Origin: Cryptomeria japonica
Lineage: Eukaryota > Streptophyta > Pinopsida > Cupressales > Cupressaceae
Assembly (NCBI RefSeq): GCF_030272615.1
Contig: NC_081415.1
Span: forward strand, 513,451,034 to 513,515,033
Length of the DNA: 64,000 bases
Direction of reading: 5' to 3'
The notes under the pieces are model-generated. The model had not been told where the DNA came from. It did not search any database and worked only from the letters and a program-made list of their open reading frames with translations. This document shows positions 35,905 through 45,690 of the stretch, piece after piece. Both the position numbers and the translations under genes were made by a program. Within the stretch, counting starts at the first letter, position 1. Each line of letters starts with the position of its first letter.

Positions 35905-36703
35905 TGTTTATGGTGAAAATGGATAACAATAAACAACAATATTGAAAGGCTAAATGAATTCAACCACCAAACCCTAGCTTAACAATGAACAAAGATCCAC
36001 CATAGCATATGAAGATAACCTAAGACAATGCAAAATAACTCAAAATCACAAAGATTATACCATCACATGTCCAATAGGGTTTTGATCTCCATTCTTCCTA
36101 TCTCCATTGATCTTGCTTGATATACTTGCTCTCAGATTTTTATATGCACAAGAGCTCAACAAAGAACGGAATGTGGTTGCAAGTGGTATTGTAGTGTAGC
36201 CAAGTACTCCAAAATCAGTCATTAGGATTTGTCATTAGGATATGTCATTAGGGTTTGACAATGAAGAAAGCATCTCCTTAAATAGAAGACACAATATGAA
36301 ATGGAGGGTTAAGATTGAGAGGTGTAAAAAGAGAGGTCGGCTAGGATTAGAGGGTAGGTATAAGAAATACCAAAATAATGAAAGAGGTAGGTAGTGTAGG
36401 AAATAAGAGATGAATGACATGTGTCATGTGTAGAAAAAGATAATGAATTAATTAAATAAATAAAGATTTATTTAATTAATAGAAGAAGTAGGATAATTAA
36501 ATAAATAAGATATTTATTTAATTTAGAAAAGGGATAATTTAAATAAATAAATGTATTTATTTAAATGAGAAATAAGGCTAGAAGAGGATAAATGAATTAA
36601 TTAAATAAATGAAAATTTATTTAATTAATAGAAGAATTAGGCTTAGATAATTAAATAAATAAAATATTTATTTAATTAGACATGACAATTTTAGGTTTCT
36701 ACA
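35905..36703 (-). repeat. 3' LTR of element T
   Basis: On the plus strand it begins TGTTTATGGTG and ends GGTTTCTACA. It carries five consecutive A/T palindromes at 36447-36677, which lie near the start of U3 in element sense. Matches 48073-48871. Confidence 0.93.
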
Positions 36704-36717
36704 TTTTGCCCCTCTTT
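36704..36717 (-). promoter_or_regulatory. polypurine tract of element T
   Basis: Minus strand AAAGAGGGGCAAAA directly precedes the TG of the 3' LTR. Confidence 0.85.
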
Positions 36718-36949
36718 GAGACAATGCGGCTTGTCGCGTTGTTTCAAAGAAAATAAGATAACTGATACAAAGTTGCCCCAGAATAAGGAATTATATGCCC
36801 CCTCGAGAGATTGGATGAAAAAGTCTGGAAAGAGTGCAGACAATCTCTCGATAAGAAAGACGAGATAGAATGGACTGATTGGATAAAGTGACAAAGTCAC
36901 AGGATGAAGAATACTAACTCGGGAAATGAAGGCCAGGGCTAGGGTAGGC

Positions 36950-36956
36950 TATAAGA
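36950..36956 (+). promoter_or_regulatory. candidate TATA box of the antisense PMD gene
   Basis: TATAAGA lies about 98 bp before the proposed ATG at 37048 of the plus-strand PMD gene, and would leave a leader of roughly 65 nt. Placement is plausible for a plant RNA polymerase II promoter; no expression evidence is available. Confidence 0.35.
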
Positions 36957-37217
36957 TAGACCACGGGCAAAAGACATCCTCATTGTCATCCACACCCTTA
37001 GAAGATCACAGTGCAAAGCGAGAAAAGAGTAGCAGCAGTCAGCAGCGATGGCATTCATTCATAGATTCGACCGTGTCCGCCGATTCCAGCGACCAGCCGA
37101 TGCAGGAGAGCCGGTAAGTACCCGAAAACCTCCTCGTACTTTCACGCATTTCGAGTTTTGTCATAAATGCATGTTTAGGAGCAATAAATGCGCTAGGAAT
37201 AGGATATTTAAAAAGTG

Positions 37218-37535
37218 CAAAAACGTGCAACCGCGTCTGTGTCAGCGCCAAGCGCGTCCGTGTCCAACAGGCGCGTCTGTGTCGGGTCCAGGCACGTCTG
37301 TGCCTGGAACCGCGTTTGTGTTGAATGCGGACGCGTTTGTGAAATGTAGCAGCGTCTGTGCTTTATAGGAGCGTTTATGTCATGTAGGGACGTCTGTGTT
37401 CCCTGGTTGCGTTTGTGTCTGGCATAGGCACGTTTGTGTTCATAAAACGCGTCTGTGTTTCAGAAGCGCGTTTGTGCAGTATATAAGCGCGTTTATGAGT
37501 TAAAAGCGCGTGTGTGTTGTAAAAGTGCATTTGTG
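37218..37535 (+). repeat. GCGTYTGTG array in the PMD intron
   Basis: About sixteen copies of a 9-11 bp motif, typically CGCGTCTGTG or GCGTTTGTG, spaced about 17-25 bp with unrelated bases between. The complementary form CACAGACGCG is arrayed in the gag leader of the same element at 46185-46455 and 47660-47960. It lies within the proposed intron, or the 3' untranslated part of the minus-strand transcript. Confidence 0.9.
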
Positions 37536-37665
37536 TGTTTAAATGCATGGTTTTAGTCTTTTAGGTCAAATCAGCAGTTCTGTGATGAACATACGCTGTC
37601 GATTGGATAAGCTGCTGAGAGGATACACTCAAGCAGGTCCTCTAGAAAGATTAGGATAGATCCAG

Positions 37666-37905
37666 GCACTTTGTGATGAACAGGGAGCACCAAGATAGGC
37701 AGCACTTTGTGATGAACAGGGAGTACGAATGTGAGTGACACTTTGTGATGAACAGGGAATGTCATACACGTAGTACTTTGTGATGAACAGGGAGCACTAC
37801 TTAGGGTAGATAGCAACACTTTGTGATGAACAGTGAGTGTCACTAGGATAGATAACCAGATGCATTTAGGTAGCAAGTAGCATTTTGTGATAAACAGTGA
37901 ATGCC
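37666..37905 (+). repeat. CTTTGTGATGAACAGGG dispersed tandem array
   Basis: Six copies of a 17-20 bp unit at irregular 30-70 bp spacing, the first five nearly identical in the core. It is in the downstream half of the proposed PMD intron; the last copy ends shortly before the branch-like CTAAC at 37913. Confidence 0.85.
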
Positions 37906-39890
37906 ACGATAACTAACATGATTGAGTTGCTTGACTGCAGGAGTATTTGCCGATGTTAGAGTCACGGGAGAGATTCCCATCGACTCAGAGACTGCGACCA
38001 GAGTTGTCGATCCAGGACATGATTTCCATTGAGGAGATGGGTCTCACACATATGCTCTATGTGCCCGAGTTTTGAGCCAACATGGGGTTGCTGACTGCGT
38101 TGGCCGAGAGATGGCACTCAGAGACATGCACGTTTCACCTGCCGATGGGTGAGATGACAGTGACATTAGAGGATGTATACAGGATTCTGCATGTTCCTAT
38201 TGATGGAGAGTTGATTCCCTACGACCGTGACGGTGACAGGGAGGCATTGAGACGGGTTTTTCAGGATCCCGATTTGGAGATGCGAGCAGGTCATGTAGCC
38301 TGGGATACCATGACTGCCACAGGTTGAGCATTGCCAGCAGTTGTTGGGGGAGTCATCAGTGGGTATTTGTGTCCAGACAGGGCCACACGAGGATTGGCAG
38401 TGGGCTGGGGAGGGGCATTGGAGACGCTGATGGCAGAGCACACTAGGTATGCATGGGGGCCATGTGTCCTGGCACATTTGTATTATGAGCTGCATCAGTT
38501 TGTGTACCACGGATCAGTGGGTTTGGGCTGCGGTGTGACTCTCTTGCAGGTGTGGGCCTATGAGCACCTTCCCATCACACGGCCCATTCATTTCAGAGGC
38601 AGAGGACAGGGACAGAGTTTTGTGCACCTGTATGACATGATCACATCCCAGCCTCAGATTGGGAGATTGGAGCATTGGAGGCGAGTCATTGATGATATTG
38701 ACATGGTGATCTGGAGGCCGTACCTGGGGTGCGAGGAGTGGGAGGACGATGCCTTGGAGCTACCATATGTGTTTAGGAGCAGGTATCTGATGGGGCGGAC
38801 GCCCTATATTCTGGAGAGGCAGCTTATTGATAGGGTGTGCAGGTAGTTTGGGCGGATCCAGCGGATGCCACGGGGCTCGGGCATGTATGCCCGTACGGTC
38901 AGAGATCAGGTGCAGTTTGGCCCACTACTATCATATGATCAGGCGGTGATGCAGCTAGCAGAGATGATGTCGATGCCATGGGACATGTGGCCAGAGGTAG
39001 ATGATGCAGGGATGGACGTAGAGTACTCTGCGTATTGGGCAGATCATCCATTTCCCAGATTGACAGATCCGGCAGAGCCACTGGATGGAGAGGGTGGAGG
39101 AGATGATGATGATGGAGGAGGAGATGGAGGTAGGGGCCGGCGGAGGTGGAGGGGAGTGGTGGGAGAGAGGCGGGTGGCACCTTGGAGGGAGGGAGGATAG
39201 GAGAGAGCAGCTCCGGTGGTGAGAGGACGGGGTGGACTGCCCCTACAGGTGCCAGCAGCACAGGGTCCTAGACAGGGACCGAGACAGGTGCAGGCAGAGG
39301 GACAGAGACAGGTACAGCCACAGGTACCTATACAGGCACAGGGACAGGTGCAGGCAGAGGTTGAGGGACAGACACCTGTAGGGGAGGAGCCACAGGCGGA
39401 GGCGGAGAGCGGAGACTCTGAGGAGGATGAGGTGGTGAGGCTGCAGGAGATCTGCCAGGGCCAGGCAGATGAGATTGAGGATTTGGTGCGGGAGAGGAAC
39501 CACCTCAGGATCAGGGTCCGAGACACAGAGCGGGAGAGGGATCAGGCCATCCAGAGATACACAGAGGCCGAGACAGCTCTGAGGGCAGGTAGGCGGGCAG
39601 CAGAGGATGCAGGGGCAGGCTACGCATATGTTTTGTGAGCCGGAGAGGAGATCGCCTACTGGAGGGATCTATACTATGCAGCCGTGCCAGCAGATCAGCG
39701 GGCTAGGAGCTTCCATAGATCGTCGCGCACAGCGACGGCTACGGGAGGGAGCCGCAGGAGACAGGCATCCAGCGGTGGGGTCATGGGGCCTCCACCACCA
39801 CCAGAGAGACAGGGGGATCCAGGGGCGGGTCCATCTATAGCTCAGACTCCGTCGAGGCGAGGCGGCTCCGAGGGAGGGAGTTCCTCATAG

Positions 39891-41613
39891 CTATAGTGGG
39901 CTCCCATTGTATCAGTAGATGTACCATTGTTGTATTGTAGACACCTGCGGGTGATTCTTTTGTAGCCATATGATTCTTTTGACATCATTGTATCATGACA
40001 CATTTTGAGTATATATGAGAGATGATCCATTTTTTTGCGGCAGCTATATGCATGTGTACCTTATGTGATGAAATGTTCTTATGTGATACGGATGCTTATA
40101 TGATGCAATGCAATATATTTTTGTTCTTTTATATTGTATATGTGATGCATGATGCAAATGTGAATGTATGTAATGCAAATAAATATGATAATGCAAATGA
40201 GTATTTACATAATGAAAATGTGAGATGTGCTAACATGTGTTGTATGCAGGATGTGATGCAATTGTGATATCTATATGTATGTATGAAATGCTTATATGTG
40301 GTGATGTAGGTGTAACTATATGAAATGCAAATGTTTTTGGTGTATCATTGTACTCAGTCATGTGATAGCGGGCTACGCGGACTTGAGAAGGACGATGGAA
40401 GTCAATCAAGAAAGGGGGATGGAAGACAGAAGATATGAACGTGAAAGAGCTTCTTGTGCGTTATCATCATTGAGCTTATTATGGCAGGTAGGTTATGACA
40501 ATCGAGGCATTTGTTCGGCCCAGAAAGTCATTGTACCTATTTGCATGGAGATAAGACAGTCACAAACAAGGAATGCCCCAGTTCATACTAGACTCACAGT
40601 GTCCTCATATCCTTGGACAAGTCATAGCATTACTAAAAGACAATCCACAGATAGAAAATGCAAATAGGTGACGATACCCCATCCTCGCCTTTCTAGTCAA
40701 AGACTTCCTGGAGATAGAATCTCTAGTCAAAGACATCCTGGAAAAGCTAAAAGACATGTCACCAAAAGATAAAATCAAAAGAAAACCAAGACTCGACACC
40801 AACATCCACTGTAGTCCTCAAGTTTAGTGTCTCTTGTCACTTGTTTAAGTCTTATTCGATTGTGGTCACAATGTTCACTTTCACAAAAAAAAGATAGATA
40901 GCACTGAACCATATGTTGTCTGAGTCTGTTGAAAGATTTGATTTTGTTGAAGCCCATTGTTGCTGCTGTGTCTCATTTGAAACTGACTGAATCCATGAAA
41001 CTGATACCTTATTGCGGAGAAGATGAAACTTTATTGTGGACTGGCGATGCAAATGCTGCTTTATTGCGGATTGTGCGCGGACAGACTGAAGAAAGCTGGA
41101 AGAAACTGTACTCCTCGAAACATGTGACGTTCTTAGTTCCACACCCATTACTAGACTTAGGAATTGGCCGTAGTCACAGATAGGATCCGATTTATTATGG
41201 ATGAAAAGGGGGTGAAAAGGGAGGGTTATGGATGGCTAACCAATCTTAGGTAGATCAATAACAAGCCATGATGGGAATGGGTAAGTTTATTATGGATGAA
41301 TTGGTCGTGAGTGTGTGCAAAGTGAAAGGATGAAAGTGAATCTTGAAGGAGGGAGGAGCAATGTCTCTACGCATGGCACTGGTGACCCAGTTTTCACCAT
41401 GGTACTTGCCCAGGGCGCTACCGAAGTGGTTTTCACCGTTGGACGAAATTATTTCTCTTTACTTTTTTCAATTTTTCAATTTTTTTGTTGTCACAAGGCG
41501 CCTGTTTGCCAGGTTTTCACCAAGTAATGATTTTTTTGTTTTATAATTTTTTTTTTGTATTTTTGAAAATTTTTGATTTTTTTTGTATTTTTGAATTAGG
41601 ATATTCCGAAGAG
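39891..41613. other. spacer between the convergent PMD and gag-pro genes
   Basis: No coding region is supported. 40020-40330 is T/A-rich with many ATG trinucleotides; 41455-41600 is T-rich. Both genes end toward this spacer, so it should contain both polyadenylation regions. Confidence 0.6.
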
Positions 41614-43515
41614 CTATGTGTAGAACCTGCGAAGGTGCATGCTGTTGATAGGATCCTCCAAGGGTTCACCTTCTGTAGTTGAGAGCTGATATGCCCCAGA
41701 TCCATATACTGCTGTGATGATGTAAGGACCAAGCCAGTTTGGTTCGAACTTGCCCTTCTTATCTCTGTCTTGCTGATTCTTGGGGTTCTCTCTGAGGACT
41801 AAGTCACCTACCTCAAATGTGCGAGGCTTGACTTTGTGATTGTAACTGCATTGTTCCTTGACTGAATGATGTGTAGCTTGAGTGACTGTCTTCCTTGATA
41901 AAGGAACTGAGATAGAATTACTAGTGTGTGGACTACACAGGCCCATATGCGTGTCACCTAAAGAAGTTTGGGCATCACTGATAGCAAAGTCCTTTGAGGA
42001 AGCTCCATTAAAGGTCCATGATGTATCGCCAAAAGGGAAAGGATGTGCGGAACAAGTGGATGAGTTATGAAGGCTTATGACTGTGAAAAGAAGTGAAAGT
42101 AGGATAGCATGATGGAGACTTAGGATCAACAAGTATTCTTTTTGACTAGCAATTGTAGAATTTTTGCCCCCAGTTATTTTGATATTAGGGGATATCAACT
42201 CTTGCTCTTTTTGCTTCATAGGATTTTTATCCTTGACTTTGATTTTTGCTGAGTCCAGTAGCTTTTGATTTTGATTTGGACTAAAGCTCTTTTCTTTATT
42301 TTTGACTTTTAAATTTTTCTTTTCAAGGCTTGATTTTTGATCCCCAATGAGTAAGGGCTTTTGTAATTCTTGTTGATCCAAGTCTGGGAGTGGAGTGGAA
42401 ATGGAATGAGTGGATGAAATAGTAAGGCTATGTGAGCTCTCAAGAGGGTCGGCGATATGCTCAATAGATTCTTCACTGGAACCACTCTTAGGACTATTGA
42501 TATCAAGAGCTGCTTGCACCGCTGGAGGAGATTTGCATTCGGACTTAGTAGCCACAACACTAGGTGGTTCACACCCAATTCCTTGGTCTTGCATATTGCT
42601 TGTAGATTGTTCTTGTCGATTGAATGGCTTAGGAGACTGTGGGAGTTGATCAACATGAAAGATATACTCACCACATCCCATGTCTTTAATCTTGAACTTG
42701 TCTTCTTTTAGCTCTGCCTGTTTTGATGTAGAAGCTTTTAAGGATTCAGGATCCACATATGCCGATGAAGGAATAGCTTTGCAATTGACTGGGATTGTTA
42801 TTTCTGATCTAGGTTGTAGATTGTTGCAATAGATGAATGGATTTGGATCTGCTTTGACGGTCACTTCAACTCCATTGTGTGGGAACTTGATACATCGATG
42901 ATATGTAGATGGTATTGCTCTCATTTCATGAATCCAAGGACGTCCTAGCAATATGTTATACGTGAGATCTAGATCTAGGACTTGACAAACCACATCCTTT
43001 GTGACTGGCCCTATTCTTAGTGGTAAGATGACCGTGCCCTTGGACGAACGCTCTTCATCATCATAAGCCTTAATAGTGATTTGGTTTGTAGAATTTACAG
43101 CTTTGTCAGAATATCCCAATTGTCTGATGGTGCTGAATGTACAAATATTAAGACCTGCTCCTCCATCTATCAGGACTCGCTTTATTCGGTGTTTATGTAT
43201 GAAGGCTTCAATATGTAGAGGTGCATTATGAGGCTGACTTATGGAGGCGTCATCAGCTTCTGTGAATGTGAGGGAGTGTGGAATGGATAGGTATCCCACC
43301 ATGGCTTGAAACTGGTCCACGTTCAGATCAGTAGGGACGGCAGTGTCTCTCAAGATTTTGTCAAGGATAGCTTTATGTGCAGGAGATATACGTAAGAGCT
43401 CAAGAATAGAGATGAGTGCAGGTGTCTTCCCTAGTTGTTCTACAAGGTCGTACTCAGGCTTAGTTGACGGAAGATTGGTATTCTTAGTAGAGGTACCTGG
43501 CAATGTGATCTTACC
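41614..43515 (-). pseudogene. protease fused to integrase C-terminus (element T)
   Basis: A 629-residue open frame from the first ATG (43503), in the same frame as gag and separated from it only by a TGA at 43516-43518. Residues ~100-215 are an aspartic protease (VLIDGGAGLNICT, LGRPWIHEM, CIKFPHNG). Residues 260-450 are polar and Lys/Ser-rich. Residues 458-478 form a hydrophobic helix. Residues ~555-629 match the C-terminal domain of gypsy integrases (FEVGDLVLRENPKN, GKFEPNWLGPYII, INSMHLRRFYT). Reverse transcriptase, RNase H and the integrase zinc finger and catalytic core are absent, without frameshift, so the deletion kept the frame. The protease triplet is Asp-Gly-Gly rather than Asp-Ser/Thr-Gly; whether it is active is unclear. 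Confidence 0.9.
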
Positions 43516-45690
43516 TCAACGGGTTGTAACATGACATTCAGAGGTAGATGTGGACGAAGATCCCACACCTTTTAGGACAATTTTGGGTCTTGGAGAAGAA
43601 TTCTCAGGATTTTTATTTTTGATAGTAATGGTAGAAATATGATTGTCCATTGAAATGTGATTAATAGTGGAATCATAATTGTAAGATGTTCTGGTGTAAT
43701 TGGCTTGATCATCTGTGACTTTGCCTTTTCCCTTGTCATGTTTTGGGAATGGTTCCTTAAACACCTCATGCTCTTGATTAGATGAATGTCCCTCAATCTC
43801 AATATCTCCTCTGTCAATGAGATCTTGTACAATGTTTTTCAATCGATGGCAATTACTTGTCTTGTGACCCTTGCTCTTATGAAACTCGCAAAATTCATCA
43901 TCATTCCACCAATTTGGTTTGACCTTTGGTTCATATGGAGGAAAATCTGGGACTATGATCACTTTGTTTGCTACAAGCTTTTTGAATACTGATTCAAGTG
44001 GTTCTCCCAATGGAGTGTACTTCCTTCGTGGTTTAGCAGCCGTTTGATTGTTCACTTGATTGTCGGTAGAACTTGATCCAGAAAAGATGAACTTTGGTCT
44101 TACTGTGTTGGCATCAACAACACCATCATTAACCGTGTTCTTGTTCTTGTTCCAAAATTTTGGTTTGTCCTTTCCTTTGAAGTCCTCTTTGTTTTCTTTG
44201 AATAGCTTGATAACTCCTTGTTCAATTACGACCTTTTCTGTTGCTAGGCCCTTTTCAATGACATCCTTGAATGTGGACAAACAAGCTTTCCTGAGATCAT
44301 AGCCAATAGCCTTGTTAACATTTTGTGTGAACATCTCCACCATTTGTTTTTGCGGGATCTCACAAGAGCATCTGCTAGCTAGGTTTCTCCATCTTTGTAA
44401 AAATGACGCGAAAGATTCTCCTTCTTTTTGTTTCGTATTGCACAAGGTAGTAACTGAGACATCTGTTTCAATGTTGTAAGAAAAATGCTGAATGAATGCT
44501 TCTGCCAAGTCGCCCCATGACTTAATACCGGGAGGTAATTGAGAAAACCATTCCATAGCTTGATCTCCTAAGCTCTGTGGGAACAACCTCATCAAGTATG
44601 TTTCTTCTACCGCTACCTCAATGCAAGCTATGAAGAATTGTCTTATGTGTGCCTTGGGGTCTCCTCTCCCTCTATATTTGTCGAATTTTGGTGTCACAAA
44701 GTGCGGAGGAAATGGAGGCATTGGAATGCTCTTATCAAATGGATAAGGGCATATATCTCTCATAGTATATGTGGGTTTTGATGTGCCCATGTCTTCCACT
44801 TTCTTTTGTAGATCTCTAATTTGTTGCTCCAAATTATTTTTGGGAGGAGATTGATTTCTTGTAGCATACCCCATGTTTGAAACACCCATTTGAGGAGGAG
44901 CTTGTTGCATGTATGGATGATACTGATCGTAAACATGTCCATATGGAGGTCTATATTGTTGCGACATGTATGGAGCACTTGGCATAACTTCTTGTTGAGG
45001 GACCCCATATCTGTTTTGTGTATATAAACCATATTCAATAGGCCTTTCATTTTCCATTGTGTTGCCCCCAATTTTGGCATGAGGTCTCCTTGTGTCAAAA
45101 TTTTGAGGAAGTCCTTGAGTATCCATTTGTCTTGGTTGACCCATATCTTGAGCATGTGTTTGAGCATAAGGCCTCCATGATGGTCTTTGAGTGTAAGTAT
45201 CATGCATTTGAGCTTGTGTATGTGGGATTGCTGGTTTCTGAAGCAAAACTGATGGTGACTCCGGCATCATATTATTTGGTCCTCCACTATTAGGTTGAGT
45301 TTGTTGTGAAGGTCTACTTTCCATAAGTTGAGATAAGTCAAAATCATGTGGTATTTTAGCTCCACTTTGTGCCATCATGTTTAGGAAATATTGACGATCT
45401 CTCCTCATTATCTCTTCAACCAATCTATTGAATTGAGGATCCATTATAGATTCTTGTATGTCTGCTGATAGTATTGAAGAATTGTCAACATTGTCATTGT
45501 GTGTAGCATTGTTGTTTATAGCGTTTGCGCTTTCCACATTTGGATTGTGTCTATAAACATTCATGTCTGGTAATGTAGTGTGCTCAGGATTGTAGAAGAC
45601 ATCATTGTCATACTCATAAGAACTCATGTTTACGGATTCTTGAGCTTCTTTAGCTATTCTCCTAGATTTTTGAAGACGGGTTTCAACCAT
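43516..45690 (-). CDS. gag: gag polyprotein of element T
   Basis: Uninterrupted 724-residue frame beginning MVETRLQKSRRIAKEAQ. The N-terminal third is Asn/Gln/Pro/Tyr-rich, residues 285-300 are a short coiled coil, residues ~335-485 are the retrotransposon gag (capsid) domain (AMEWFSQLPPGIKSWGDLAE, FASFLQRWRNLASRC), and 601-614 is a knuckle-like CEFHKSKGHKTSNC. It forms the particle and packages element RNA in the cytoplasm. The start is the first ATG; a TTTTCTGTCTAG just upstream on the minus strand could be a splice acceptor for a leader intron. It ends at a TGA before the protease frame; CGA to TGA would explain this stop, or it may be read through. Confidence 0.9.
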   Translation of the reverse strand: MVETRLQKSRRIAKEAQESVNMSSYEYDNDVFYNPEHTTLPDMNVYRHNPNVESANAINNNATHNDNVDNSSILSADIQESIMDPQFNRLVEEIMRRDRQYFLNMMAQSGAKIPHDFDLSQLMESRPSQQTQPNSGGPNNMMPESPSVLLQKPAIPHTQAQMHDTYTQRPSWRPYAQTHAQDMGQPRQMDTQGLPQNFDTRRPHAKIGGNTMENERPIEYGLYTQNRYGVPQQEVMPSAPYMSQQYRPPYGHVYDQYHPYMQQAPPQMGVSNMGYATRNQSPPKNNLEQQIRDLQKKVEDMGTSKPTYTMRDICPYPFDKSIPMPPFPPHFVTPKFDKYRGRGDPKAHIRQFFIACIEVAVEETYLMRLFPQSLGDQAMEWFSQLPPGIKSWGDLAEAFIQHFSYNIETDVSVTTLCNTKQKEGESFASFLQRWRNLASRCSCEIPQKQMVEMFTQNVNKAIGYDLRKACLSTFKDVIEKGLATEKVVIEQGVIKLFKENKEDFKGKDKPKFWNKNKNTVNDGVVDANTVRPKFIFSGSSSTDNQVNNQTAAKPRRKYTPLGEPLESVFKKLVANKVIIVPDFPPYEPKVKPNWWNDDEFCEFHKSKGHKTSNCHRLKNIVQDLIDRGDIEIEGHSSNQEHEVFKEPFPKHDKGKGKVTDDQANYTRTSYNYDSTINHISMDNHISTITIKNKNPENSSPRPKIVLKGVGSSSTSTSECHVTTR

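Larger units (their letters stand above)
37048..39890 (+). pseudogene. spliced plant mobile domain (PMD) gene inside element T, antisense to gag
   Basis: Exon 2 (37941-39890) is one frame of 650 codons with five in-frame stops (38073, 38325, 38844, 39198, 39636) and no frameshift. It encodes a PMD: ALAERWHSETCTFHLPMGEM, VTLEDVYRILHVP, then YLCPDRATRGLA, AHLYYELHQFV and LLQVWAYEHLPITRP. An acidic Gly/Asp tract, a Gln/Pro-rich repeat and a coiled coil (about 39420-39600) follow. Exon 2 is preceded by CTAAC (branch-like) and CTGCAG, a good acceptor. A 22-codon exon 1 (37048-37113) ends at GTAAGT, a perfect donor, in matching phase 0. The intron (827 bp) holds two repeat arrays. PMD proteins occur in host silencing factors (MAIN/MAIL) and in transposons. 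High G+C contrasts with the flanks. Confidence 0.75.

Noticed and set aside
37218-37535. Regularly spaced short repeats resembling a CRISPR array
   Set aside because: Units are only 9-11 bp, spacing is irregular, units vary, and the array lies in a plant LTR element with no cas genes.
39044-39526. Cys-rich minus-strand open frame that looks like a secreted peptide
   Set aside because: It is the complement of the Gln/Pro-rich repeat of the PMD gene; the Cys codons come from the ACAGGT-type repeats.
42080-42150. Hydrophobic segment in the protease-integrase fusion as a retroviral envelope gene
   Set aside because: One helix in the middle of a continuous gag-pro frame, with no signal peptide at an N-terminus, no Cys pattern and no separate ORF.
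43500-43520. Ribosomal frameshift between gag and protease
   Set aside because: The two are in the same frame; only a stop codon separates them.
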